Assembly (NCBI GenBank): GCA_037349105.1
Contig: JAYJMM010000041.1
Location: 4,092,001 to 4,156,000 of the forward strand
Direction: 5' to 3'
DNA length: 64,000 nucleotides
Source of the DNA: Limnomonas spitsbergensis
Taxonomy: Eukaryota; Chlorophyta; Chlorophyceae; Chlamydomonadales
Position numbers and translations under genes: made by a program. Positions 10,079 through 19,260 of the stretch are shown here, one piece after another. The notes beneath the pieces were generated by a model, which was not told where the DNA came from, did no database searches, and saw only the letters and a list, made by a program, of their open reading frames with translations. The first letter of the stretch is position 1, and every line of letters starts with the position of its first letter.

Positions 10079-10450
10079 TCATGAGGCTGTCAGCTTCGGA
10101 CTGCACAGCCACCAGCTCTGATAAAAGGCATAGTCAGTGTGGCGACCTTTGACAAAGCTAAGGACAACTCTGAAAACCTCCATTTCCTCATCGAAAACAT
10201 GGCCCGGGGACAGAGCAGCCACCTAATTAGGCGCCTTTGCTGAAATAGCAACACAGTCCTCTCCGAAACGGGTCGACTGCTCATGCCAGAATTCAATCAC
10301 GGCCTCCGCATCCTGAGCTACTCTATAGAGGTGGAGAAGCTGTGAGGGAATTTGATCCCATTCAACAGGGGTTCCCACTGAGATCCCCAGCTCTCTAGCG
10401 CTAAAGAATTGCGAATAGCCACCAGCTGGGCCACTGCTAGAGCTTCCTCA
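10079..10450 (-). pseudogene. ORF upstream of the methyltransferase remnant
   Basis: A protein-like minus-strand frame runs GSSSSGPAGGYSQFFSAREL, then GISVGTPVEWDQIPSQLLHL, AEAVIEFWHEQSTRFGEDCV, a TAG at 10225-10223, then FDEEMEVFRVVLSFVKGRHT and FYQSWWLCSPKLTAS, to a TGA at 10081-10079. The same strand and order as the methyltransferase remnant suggest one polyprotein or two exons of one gene. No family is recognised. It begins just after the hairpin/proline-glycine repeat segment. Confidence 0.45.
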
Positions 10451-10752
10451 ATTGGAAGCCTAATGCTAGGTCCGGGGCCCTCGACATTGATGTGAGGGCC
10501 CACGGTTGCTAAGGGAGCCTCCAACATTTAGAGGCTCACCAATGAAGCTGGGGCCCCCGACATATGGGGGCCCTTCAACTCTTCTGGAACCTCCGACAGG
10601 TGGAGGATTCACATGGCTCTGGCCTCCGACAAATGGAGGCACAGTAGCTGTTCTGCCGGAGTTTCCGACAGGTGGAGACTCACGGCGTGGCCCGGGGCCC
10701 CCGACACGTGGGGGCCCAGGGCGCATCCCGGGTCCCCCTAAAGATGGGGACC
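10442..10752. repeat. Array of nine short hairpins, most with GACANNT loops
   Basis: Self-complementary segments occur about every 30-50 bases: 10442-10459, 10475-10501, 10515-10537, 10551-10573, 10590-10606, 10622-10640, 10659-10681, 10695-10717 and 10731-10752. Five share a 7-nt loop of the form GACANNT while their stems differ and stay paired, for example GGGCCCCC/GGGGGCCC, GAGCCTC/GAGGCTC and GCCTCC/GGAGGC. One stem (10659-10681) has a G-U pair. Read as protein on the minus strand the block is a PPxVGG repeat (GPPYVGGPSFIGEP and so on). CCN CCN ... GGN GGN codons are partly palindromic by nature, so coding explains some, but not obviously all, of the pairing. Confidence 0.75.
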
Positions 10753-10926
10753 ACGCGGGACCAGAACAAAACTCATAACCAGCGAACTGTCTAATATTTG
10801 CATTGCCCAGTTAGCTAACCTGTTTCTTTCTTGGTTCTTGATTTTATTCTTTTTAGCAAGATGATGATGTTGCTGCTGCTGGGATAGGTGATGCTGCTGC
10901 ACATCAGGGTCAACAGAGTCTCCATT
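10738..10926 (-). pseudogene. Gln/His-rich basic ORF fragment
   Basis: This minus-strand frame between a TAA (10929-10927) and a TAG (10740-10738) reads DSVDPDVQQHHLSQQQQHHH, then LAKKNKIKNQERNRLANWAM and QILDSS. A +1 or -1 shift after it enters the PPxVGG frame (PAWSPSLGGPGMRPGPPRVG). It is probably another part of the same decayed polyprotein. No family is recognised. Confidence 0.35.
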
Positions 10927-12021
10927 TTAAGTCCCAGTACATCCCCAGCTCTGGTAGGACTACAATACATGGCGTTCTACTAGCCCGAGTACTGTTTCGG
11001 TTGCCTTAACAGTATCGTCAAACATAGCACATCTAAACTGCACTTGAGAAAGTACGCGACGAGGGTTAACTACACCAGTTTGGGGAGTCTGAAGTAGTAC
11101 TGTGCAGGCACACAGTAGTATTATGCAGAAGCTTGCTCAATACATTGTGCGCTGCGGTGCGCGCTGCATTCGGTTGGCGATTGATTACTCACTGGACCAT
11201 TCTGCACATGGGAGAAACCATGGGTAGGGAAAAGTTTTAAGCAAAGAGCATGAATAAAGCATGCATATGTACAGACATCCCCCCCCAGCTCTGAGCTGTG
11301 ACCATAAACCAGCTCTGAGCTGGACAATAGGCAAGCTTAGCAGTCTAGCAGGAGACTGCATTTATTACAGTCCTATCAGGAATTAGGAGTTAGTGTTTGC
11401 GCATATGTCTACTGAAAAAGACAGCACATCACGGTAGTTGTAACCTTTGTGGTCCTCAACCAAGTGTGAACTGGGAGTACGTACAACTAGGTGTGAATTT
11501 CACGCAAGTATGAACAGTTGTGTATCACCAGGTGCATACAATATGTGTGAACATTCAGGGGCGTACCACCAGTGAGAACAAGCAGGTAGTAACCAGCAGG
11601 TATGAACACGCTGTTTGTATCAGCAGGAATGTACAGCATAGCAGATTGCAATACACACAGTACATATCTCTAAGAAAGTCAAACAAAGTCGAGAAGGCAA
11701 GAACAACAGCGGCATTACAACTAGCATCTAGAGGCACCAGCCAACTGCTATAACGGGCAGTGCTACTTTCATTGCATGGGTCACCATGCAAGAAGGAAAC
11801 AAAAGAAATTAACAACCTGACATTGACCAAGGACAGGTCAACCGAACATCACCATGCCGCTGCCACGCTACTGAAGGTGGGGGCTGTGGAAACTTTTAAC
11901 CGCTGGTCTATCCAGGGCCGCACGAAGAAGGTGTACACCCTGGCTTTGGGTAGGAAGGGAGGGAGCAAGCGTCTCGCAGTGGTCAAGCATCTTGCGGTGG
12001 TGTCAATTCACCGGTGTCAAT
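10927..12021. other. Spacer, no gene recognised
   Basis: No minus-strand frame links the ORFs on either side. A plus-strand frame (11760-12035) contains TFNRWSIQGRTKKVYTLALG and RKGGSKRLAVVKHLAV, which looks basic and protein-like but matches nothing I know. Two paired CAGCTCTGAGCTG palindromes lie at 11286-11320. GGTGTCAATTCAC is repeated at about 11999-12025. Confidence 0.4.
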
Positions 12022-13291
12022 TCACATCTGGCTAAGCTCCGACTTGGCAATGCTCTGTGCGGATGAAAGTGTGAACTGGTTCGGATCACGCTCTGCATGG
12101 TCCACATTTTCAACCGACTTGTTTCGGTGCTTGGATCGATGGGGCACTGGCGACTGACCAGGCGTGACAGGATTTTTAATTTCAAATGGAGGTTTGCTTT
12201 GCTCAAAGCACAGCTCAGAAGCCATTGAAACCTGTCCTCTAGGCCCCCATGAATCCATCATAAAATTCCCACTCTGTCGGTGTACCTCATGCACTATGCG
12301 CATCGGAGTCTCTAGGCCTGAGGAAATCTCACTGAGCTCTTCTGTTTCAATGACACGCTCTTTACTCACTGGGTAACTGTCGAAGGAAGTCTCAGCTCTA
12401 TACCCCGTAGGTTGCATACTTCCACCCGGGTCTTCATGGGGACGGGTGTCTCTGTCTTGAATCTTAGGGACATCAGTGTGTTTGTCTAGGCCTGTTCCAA
12501 ACAAACCCTTCACCTTTGAAGCCATGAGTGACCAAATTCGTGGAGCACTGTTAATCAGGATGGGCCCGGAGGAACGCGGCATGTTGTTGCCCTCTCCACC
12601 TCGTGTGGTCTTGTACTTCTCAACGGAATCAGTTTCCTGCATGGGCTTGGCTTTGGAGGAGCACACATTGATGATGTCATATGTTGGGGGATGTGTGGAC
12701 AAGAGAGTTTCTGAGTAAATCATCACCTCGTGCACCATGAAAGCGGAAGGCAGCTCTGCATGGCTGTGCATGGCAATTTCAACTTGCCATTGCTCATGCG
12801 GTTTAATGACAGGAGGCAGCTCCTCATGGCTGTGCATGGCTATAAATAAAGAACTCTTTAAGCTAACGTCCAAGAACTCGTGAACTGCCATTAATTCGTC
12901 TAACCAGAAGAATGCAAGTTTATTGCTTCTCACCCTAATTTGGTCCGGAATGTCGATGAGAGCCTTGAGAATGTGCTCCTCTTGACGAAGAAGCATATAG
13001 TAACCCTTAGTCTGTGGTTGTGCGAACTCTAGCATATTCCTCTCAAGTTTACTAATCAGCTCGGGTCTTGACCACGAGCAAGCAATCTCAGCATGATTGG
13101 CTGGCACACCTTCAAGCTCTTTATGTGTCAGAACATCGTGAGGCGCGTACACAGGATTCTGCATGGCGGTCTCAACTACCACTACCTCAAGTGCCATGAT
13201 GGTAGGAGTCATGTCTGCATGGATATACATGGCCGTCTCAACTCCCACTACCTCATCTTTGCGAGGTACTTCTACTTCGGAATTTGCAAAT
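12022..13291 (-). CDS. Third ORF of the gag-like series (ORF C)
   Basis: This minus-strand frame is open for over 400 codons to a TGA at 12022-12024. It has no good ATG at its front. The readable start (ANSEVEVPRKDEVVGVETAM) lies in the -1 frame relative to ORF B, directly after a slippery heptamer. The N-terminal third has degenerate repeats of about 22 residues around VE(T/I)AMxxHxE(L/M)PP (VGVETAMYIHADM, VVVETAMQNPVY, LFIAMHSHEELPP, QVEIAMHSHAELPS). In the middle is LLRQEEHILKALIDIPDQIR. The C-terminal half is Ser/Pro/Gln-rich and charged, suggesting disorder. No reverse transcriptase, protease or integrase motif is present. Function unknown. It could be a structural protein of a non-autonomous element or a host gene with introns. 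Confidence 0.45.
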
Positions 13292-13874
13292 TTTCCAAAG
13301 TCATGCTGGTTTCTTGGGGTGGCTCATGTTTGACTTCCTTTTTATAGGAGTGAGAGGCGTTAGCAGAGGGACTGTTGCGTTGACCAGATGCAAAATGTTC
13401 ATCTTTGATTCCAATATTTGGGACAGCGAACAATAATTCAAGTGAGCTGTCATGTGCTACTTTAGCGTAACGATCATTCTGAATTTTAAGTTGTTCTATT
13501 TGATTTCTCAAGGACTCGTTTTCCCTGGCATAAAACTTTTCTTTCTCTTCTCTAGAATACCGCTGGGGAACGTCCGGCTGTTCTTGTTTTACCCCTCGGC
13601 CTACCCCAACAGTGTCCTGATTAATTGGTTGACCACTGATTGGGATTTGTACCGGCGGTGGTGGCGTTTTGCTGAACGCACTGACTGCTGACTTATACCC
13701 AGTATTATTCGCAGTAGTCATTTTCTGTTGACCTTGGACATATCCCTCTTTCGGAGTGATGTGCCCGAATCCCGCTGCCTGGTCTCCTTTGCCTATAACT
13801 GAGAAGTTATTGGAGCTATCACAGCTTGGTGAGGAAGTCCCATCTGCTCTAAGTTTCTTTGCGATAAAATGCAA
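13272..13874 (-). CDS. Second ORF of the gag-like series (ORF B)
   Basis: The frame is open on the minus strand from about 14045 to a TAG at 13274-13272. Its readable part is QSKKSAVDYSASKLQQCAYI, then TKRSGQTSEHSDSLRVKRED and GYQGGAPALHFIAKKLRADG. It continues through a Pro-rich stretch (TPPPPVQIPISGQP) to a coiled coil (YSREEKEKFYARENESLRNQ, then IEQLKIQNDRYAKV). It overlaps ORF A for about 250 bases and lies in its -1 frame. From the first duplicated segment onward ORF B reads more like protein than ORF A, which suggests the product switches frame there, by programmed slippage or because a mutation broke one gene in two. Confidence 0.45.
   Translation of the reverse strand: MHFIAKKLRADGTSSPSCDSSNNFSVIGKGDQAAGFGHITPKEGYVQGQQKMTTANNTGYKSAVSAFSKTPPPPVQIPISGQPINQDTVGVGRGVKQEQPDVPQRYSREEKEKFYARENESLRNQIEQLKIQNDRYAKVAHDSSLELLFAVPNIGIKDEHFASGQRNSPSANASHSYKKEVKHEPPQETSMTLENLQIPK
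13287..13293 (-). promoter_or_regulatory. Candidate -1 frameshift heptamer between ORF B and ORF C
   Basis: On the minus strand ORF B reads GAA AAT TTG here, giving A AAT TTG in frame, a heptamer of the X XXY YYZ type used for -1 ribosomal slippage. ORF B stops 13 bases later and ORF C continues in the -1 frame. No downstream pseudoknot was worked out. Confidence 0.4.
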
Positions 13875-14896
13875 TGCGGGTGCTCCTCCTTGATAGCCAT
13901 CTTCACGCTTGACTCGTAGTGAATCGCTATGCTCACTAGTTTGCCCAGATCTCTTCGTGATGTATGCACATTGTTGAAGCTTACTGGCTGAATAATCGAC
14001 TGCAGATTTTTTAGACTGTAAGCAGGATTTTCCATTACAGAAAAGAGGATCCTTTCGTTATAATTGTCATCACTAGCAGGGATCATCATAATCTTTGGGG
14101 TCTTTGCTAACTCAACTGCCGCCCAGTTATAGTCACTCTGTAATTTCCAGTAAGCAATTTTCTCTTCATTCTGCAAAGCAAGCTCTGCTTTGCGTTGTGC
14201 TTCTTTTTCTTTAGTAGCGTTCCTTTCCGAAACCTCCCTATGCTCTTGGTTCATCCTAAGTTCTAGCACATTGTTGAAGCTTACTGGCTGAATAATGGAC
14301 TGCAGATTTTTTAGACTGTAAGCAGGATTTTCCATTACAGAAAAGAGGATCCTTTCGTTATAATTGTCGTCACTAACGGGGATCATCATAATCTTTGGGG
14401 TCTTTGCTAACTCAACTGCCGCCCAGTTATAGTCACTCTGTAATTTCCAGTAAGCAATTTTCTCTTCATTCTGCAAAGCAAGCTCTGCTTTGCGTTGTGC
14501 TTCTTTTTCTTTAGTAGCGTTCCTTTCCGAAACCTCCCTATGCTCTTGGTTCATCCTAAGTTCCCTATCAGCCTCACATCGCTTAGCATGTCTTATCGCG
14601 TTGCGTAGGCTTCTTTGCTCATTCTCATTCAAGTATGGCAAATCAGTGATTATCAAACCGTCTTGATCTCTGACCTGAGCTCGCATTAACAAATGGATCT
14701 GGTCATGTGCAGTCATGTCCTCTAGTTTCTTTTTGATGATCGCAATCTCTAAATCTTGATCATACTTGGCCTGAACAGACATTGCACTGCCATGTTCATC
14801 TTCTGATTCATCAGTCATGAAACCAGTCCTGACTGTTGACAGGAAAGGTTCCAGAGTACTGAAAAGTACTCTTTGTGATAGAGGGGTCCGACCCAT
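13793..14896 (-). CDS. First ORF of the gag-like series (ORF A)
   Basis: It starts at a true ATG (14896-14894) and runs 367 codons. The N-terminus (MGRTPLSQRVLFSTLEPFLS) is followed by an acidic stretch (MTDESEDEHGSAM) and helices (YDQDLEIAIIKKKLEDMTAH). A strongly charged coiled coil comes next (RMNQEHREVSERNATKEKEA, QRKAELALQNEEKIAYWKLQ), then YSLKNLQSIIQPVSFNNV. A block of about 100 residues, coil included, is present twice in frame through a 300-bp tandem duplication. The last 80 codons read less like protein, and ORF B takes over in the -1 frame. No zinc knuckle or enzyme motif is seen. A gag-like coat protein is a guess from layout only. A truncated copy of its first 70 or so codons lies at 29832-30053. 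Confidence 0.5.
   Translation of the reverse strand: MGRTPLSQRVLFSTLEPFLSTVRTGFMTDESEDEHGSAMSVQAKYDQDLEIAIIKKKLEDMTAHDQIHLLMRAQVRDQDGLIITDLPYLNENEQRSLRNAIRHAKRCEADRELRMNQEHREVSERNATKEKEAQRKAELALQNEEKIAYWKLQSDYNWAAVELAKTPKIMMIPVSDDNYNERILFSVMENPAYSLKNLQSIIQPVSFNNVLELRMNQEHREVSERNATKEKEAQRKAELALQNEEKIAYWKLQSDYNWAAVELAKTPKIMMIPASDDNYNERILFSVMENPAYSLKNLQSIIQPVSFNNVHTSRRDLGKLVSIAIHYESSVKMAIKEEHPHCILSQRNLEQMGLPHQAVIAPITSQL
13965..14567. repeat. 300-bp in-frame tandem duplication within ORF A
   Basis: The segment starting ACATTGTTGAAGCTTACTGG occurs at about 13968 and 14268. The two copies are identical over 300 bases apart from a few substitutions (for example TCGAC/TGGAC, and CTAGCAGGG versus CTAACGGGG). 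The period is 300, so 100 codons are added without breaking the frame. The near identity says the duplication is recent. Confidence 0.95.
14006..14012 (-). promoter_or_regulatory. Candidate -1 frameshift heptamer between ORF A and ORF B
   Basis: ORF A reads CTA AAA AAT CTG here, giving A AAA AAT, again X XXY YYZ in frame. Slippage would join ENPAYSLKN to SAVDYSASKLQQC of ORF B. The 300-bp duplication places a second identical heptamer about 300 bases upstream on the minus strand (14306-14312). A run of six A also invites simple indel mutation, the alternative explanation. Confidence 0.4.
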
Positions 14897-15370
14897 AGAA
14901 CCGCTGTGTCCCTAGGCTACTTTCGACGTACTGTTGAAATCGACAGCGCGCTGTCAATTACTGACTTCCACTGTTGGAAATTGCGTGCGCTGTCGATAAC
15001 TGTGTTGTACCTTCGAGCACTTTTCAACAGCGAAAAAACAACAGCCGAGTAGCCGAGTAGCGGAATGCACACTCTTTCCGTCATCGCCCCTACATTTAAC
15101 GCTTTCGCTGGCTTTGTCTGGATTCAAATAAGAACTTCGCGATGTATGCATATTTAAGTTTATTTAACAATGGCGGGTTTCATATGCCCTCACCACAGTT
15201 GGATTACCGGAGCTGCTGGCTAAATTGCTTTCGCGTCGGGTTGGACGTGTTGCCAAGCTTTCGTGACCGCATGGACATGCTGCCCAACTCGCGCACCAGC
15301 CTGGTACTGCTGGCCAGCTTGCTTGCGCGCCAGCCTAGACATGTCGCCAAGCTATCGCGCCAGCATGGAC
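14897..15370. promoter_or_regulatory. Upstream region of ORF A with CGACAGCGCGCTGTC palindromes
   Basis: No ORF is supported. Short inverted motifs related to CGACAGCGCGCTGTCA and TGTTGAAATCGACAG occur at 14928-15030. Similar CGACAGTCGCTGTCG motifs recur in the palindromic element at 18919-19150. From 15240 to 15365 degenerate copies of the 34-bp satellite monomer appear (GCCAGCTTGCTTGCG). The second copy of this region (30054-30439) lacks about 110 bases present here (about 14880-14988). Confidence 0.5.
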
Positions 15371-18300
15371 TTGCATTTGAGGCTGTGAGGCATGAGGCTG
15401 TGAGGCATTCCTTAGGCTGTGCGGCTTTCCTCCCGGTTGTCAGCAAGTTTTTCAGGCTGAGCAGCATGTCTTCAGGTTGTGCGGCATTTCCCCCACCTAT
15501 GCAGCATTTGCTCAGGCTGTGCGGCATTCCTTCAAGTTGTGCGGCATTCCAACCTGCTGTGTGGCATTTTCTCAGGCTGTGAGGGATTCCTTCAAGTTGT
15601 GCAGCATTCCCTCCGGTTGTGAAGCATTTTCTCAGGCTGTAAGACATTCCTTCAGGTTGTGCAGCATTCCAACCTGTTGTGCGGCATTTTGTCACGCTGT
15701 GAGGCATTCCTTCAAGTTGTGCGGCATTCCTCCCGGCTGTGAAGCATTTTCTCAGGCTGTAAGACATTCCTTCAGGTTGTGTGGCATTCCTCCCGGCTGT
15801 GCGGCATTTTCTCAGGCTGTGCGGCATTCCTCCAGGTTGTGCGGCATTCCTCCCGGCTGTGCAGCACTTTCTCAGGCTGTGAGGTATTCCTTCAGGTTAA
15901 GCAACATTCCTCCCGGCTGTGCGGCATTTTCTCAGGCTGTGCAGCATTTCTTCAGGTTGTGCGGCATTCCTCCTGGCTGTGCAGCATTTTCACAGGCTGT
16001 GCGGCATTCCTTCAGGTTGTGCGGCATTCCTCCTGGCTGTGCAGCATTTTCACAAGCTGTGTGGCATTCCTTAAGGTTGTGCAGCTTTCCTCCCGGCTGT
16101 GCGGCTTTTTCTCAGGCCGTGCGGCATTCCTTCAGGTTATGTGACATTCCTCCTGGCTGTGCAGGCGGCATTCCTTCCGCATTTCATCAGGTTGTGCGGC
16201 ATTCCTCCAGGCTGTGAGGCATTTTCTCAGGCTGTGAGGCATTCCTTCAAGTTGTGCGGCATTCCTCCCGGCAGTGAGGCATTTCCTCAGGCTGTGAGGC
16301 ATTCCTTCAAGTTGTGCAGCATTCCTCCCGGCTGTCAGCAAGTTTCTCAGGCTGTAAGGCATTCCTTCAGGTTGAGCGGCATTCCTCCCACCTATGCAGC
16401 ATTTGCTCAGGCTGTGCAGAATTACTCCAGGTTGTGCGGCATTCCTCCCGGCTGTGCGGCATTTTCTCAGGCTGTGCAGCATTTCTTCAGGTTCTGCGAC
16501 ATTCCTCCTGGCTGTGAGGCATTCCTTAGGCTGTGCGGCATTCCTTCAGGTTGTGCGGCATTCCTCCCGGCTGTCAGCAAGTTTCTCAGGCTGTGCGGCA
16601 TTTCTTCAGGTTATGCGGCATATCTCCCAGCTGTGCAGCATTTTCTCAGGCTGTGAGGCATTTCTTCAGGTTGTGCGGCATTCCAACCTGCTGTGCGGCA
16701 GATTCCCTGGCTGTGAGGCATTTATTAACGTTGTGCGGCATTACTTTTGGCTGTGCGGCATTTTCTCAGGCTGTGCAGCATTTCTTTAGGTTGTGCAATA
16801 TTCCTCCTGGCTGTGAGGCATTTTCTCTGGCTGTGAGGCATTCCTTCATGTTGTGAGGCATGAGGCACGAGGCTTGAGGCATGAGGCATGAGGCTGTGAG
16901 GCATGAGGCTGTGAAGCATTCCTTAGGCTGTGCGGCATTCCGTCAGGTTGTGCGGCATTCCTCCCAGCTGTCAGCAAGTATCTCAGGCTAAGCAGCATTT
17001 CTTCAGGTTGTGCAGCATTTCTCCCTGTTGTGCAGCATTTTGTCTGGCTGTGAGGCATTCCTTGAAGCTGCGGCTGTCGGCTGTCGGCTGTGCGACTGTC
17101 AGCAAGTTTCTCAGGCTGTGAAGCATTTTCTCAGGCTGAAAGACATTCCTTCAGGTTGTGAGGCATTCCTCCCTGTTGTGAGGCATTTTCTCAGGCTGTG
17201 CGGCATTCCTTCAGGTTGTGTGGCATACCTCCCGGCTGTGCGACATTTTCTCAGGCTGTGCAACATTCCCTCAGGTTGTGCAACATTCCAACCTGCTGTA
17301 AGGCATTTTCTCTGGCTGTGAGGCGTTCCTTCAAGTTGTGCGGCATTCCTCCCGGCTGTCAGAAAGTTTCTCAGGCTGTAAGGCATGCCCTCACGTTGTG
17401 CATCATTCCTCCCGGCTGTGCGGCATTTTCTCAGGCTGTGAGGCATTCCGTCAAGTTGTGCGGCATTCCTTCCGGCTGTGAAGCATTTTCTCAGGCTGTA
17501 AGACATTCCTTCAGGTTGTGCAACATTCCAACCAACTGTGACGCATTTCTCAGGCTGTGCGGCACTCCTTCAGGTTGTGCGGCATTCCTCCCGGCTGTGC
17601 GACATTTTCTCAGGCTGAGCAACATTCCCTCAGGTTAGTTGTGCAACATTCCAACCTGCTGTGAGGCATTTTCTCTGGCTGTGCGGCATGCCTTCAGGTT
17701 GTGCGGCATTCCTCCCGGCTGTGCGACATTTTCTCAGGCTGTGCAACATTCCCTCAGGTTGTGCAACATTCCAACCTGCTGTGAGGCATTTTCTCTGGCT
17801 GTGAGGCGTTACTTCAAGTTGTGCGGCATTCCTCCCGGCTGTTAGAAAGTTTCTCAGGCTGTGAGGCATTCCTTCAAGTTGTGCGGCATTCCTCCCGGCT
17901 GTCAGCAAGTTTGTCAGCTGTAAGGCATGCCCTCACGTTGTGCGTCATTCCTCCCGGCTGTGCGACATTTCATCCCGTGCGGCATTTCCTCCCGGCTCTG
18001 CAGCATTTCCTCCCGGCTGTGCGTCATTCCTCCCGGCTGTGCGGCATATGCTCAGGCTGTGCAGCATTTCATCAGGTTGTGCAGATTCCTCCTGGCTGTA
18101 AGGCATTTTCTCAGGTTGTTAGGCATTCCTTCAAGCTGTGCGGCATTCCTCCCGGCTGTGCAGCATTTTCTTAGGCTGTGCGGCATTCCTTCAGGTTGTG
18201 CGGCATAACTCCCGGCTGTGCGGTATTTTCTCAGGATGTGAGGCATTCCTTCAAATTGTGCGGCATTCCCCCCGGCTGTGAGGCATTTTCTCAGGCTGTG

Positions 18301-18470
18301 ACACATGCCTTCAGGTTGTGCGGCTTTCCTTAGGCTGGGAGGCATTCCTTCAAGTTGTGTGGCATTCTTCCTGGCTGTGAGGCATTTCTTTTGGTTGTGC
18401 GGCATTCCTCCCAGCTGTGATGCATTTGCTCAGGCTGTGCGGTATTCCTTCAGGTTGTGCCGGCAGAAGC
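15371..18470. repeat. 20-bp satellite in 60-bp higher-order repeats, copy 1
   Basis: The array is built from three 20-bp monomers used in fixed order: GTGCGGCATTCCTCCCGGCT, GTGCGGCATTTTCTCAGGCT and GTGCGGCATTCCTTCAGGTT. Together they make a 60-bp repeat, about 50 of them, with point variants and a few shortened or inserted monomers (for example a GAGGCATGAGGC patch at 16855-16915). Because 60 is a multiple of 3 and the unit has no stop, frames of up to 246 codons are open. All are permutations of one 20-residue peptide such as CGIPPGCAAFSQAVRHSFRL. I treat these as by-products, not genes. Confidence 0.95.
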
Positions 18471-18791
18471 AAACCTCACATCCAGGGCTTCCATGTAAGT
18501 GAGCTGGACACACTCAGCACTGGAGTCAAGGCAGGCGTCCAGCGTCTTCATCAATTCTTCGTTGACAGCACTGACGTTGTCGTCGTCACTTTTGGAAGCA
18601 TCAATGCAAAAAACGTGCAACCAATACTCCTTTGATTTACTTTGCAACAGACTGATCAAGGGTTCATACGTAATATCGTCGACGGAAAGCAATTCGGGCG
18701 TCCCTCTAGGCGAGGTCATACGAATGCAATGTATAAGAATTTTGTCGGCGGTGGGCTTCTTATCGCCGCAGTGAGTGTGGGAATCACACAC
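18450..18791 (-). CDS. Unrecognised 113-codon ORF between satellite and palindrome, copy 1
   Basis: This ORF starts inside the left arm of the palindromic element (MCDSHTHCGDKKPTADK). It runs through protein-like sequence (ELLSVDDITYEPLISLLQSK, SKEYWLHVFCIDASKSDDDN, VSAVNEELMKTLDACLDSSA) and ends at the satellite edge. It is repeated at 35498-35839 without change. Composition and an amphipathic middle suggest a real but truncated exon. No family is recognised, and a matching right-hand part is not found beyond the satellite. Confidence 0.35.
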   Translation of the reverse strand: MCDSHTHCGDKKPTADKILIHCIRMTSPRGTPELLSVDDITYEPLISLLQSKSKEYWLHVFCIDASKSDDDNVSAVNEELMKTLDACLDSSAECVQLTYMEALDVRFASAGTT

Positions 18792-19260
18792 GAAGTGGGG
18801 GAATCACACACGAAGTATGGGAATCACACACTGAGAATGGGAATCACTCACTGAGTATGGGAATCACTCACTGAGTATGGAAATTACTCACTAAGTATGA
18901 AAAATCACTTCAGGGGTATGCGAACTGTCGATTCTCAACAGTGACGGTACTATTTCGACAGCGGCTGTGGCTTTACAACCGTGACTGTTTGTCATTAACA
19001 TCGCCTGTCGATAATTCGGCAACTTCTTCTGTGAAATAGCGACAGTCGCTGTCGAAATAGTACCGCCACTGTTGAGATTCGAAATTATACGGATAAATCA
19101 CCACAGTCGCTGTCGAAATAGTACCGTCCCTGTTGAGAATCGACAGTTCGCATACTCAGTGAGTGATTTCCCTACTCAGTGAGTGATTCCCATACTCAGT
19201 GAACAATATAACAATATAACAATATAACATCATATAACAATATAACCACAGTTTAACTCA

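Noticed and set aside
15204..18405. Long ORFs with 20-residue repeats as genes
   Set aside because: They are open because the 60-bp repeat has a length divisible by 3 and no stop. Several frames on both strands are open with the same permuted peptides.
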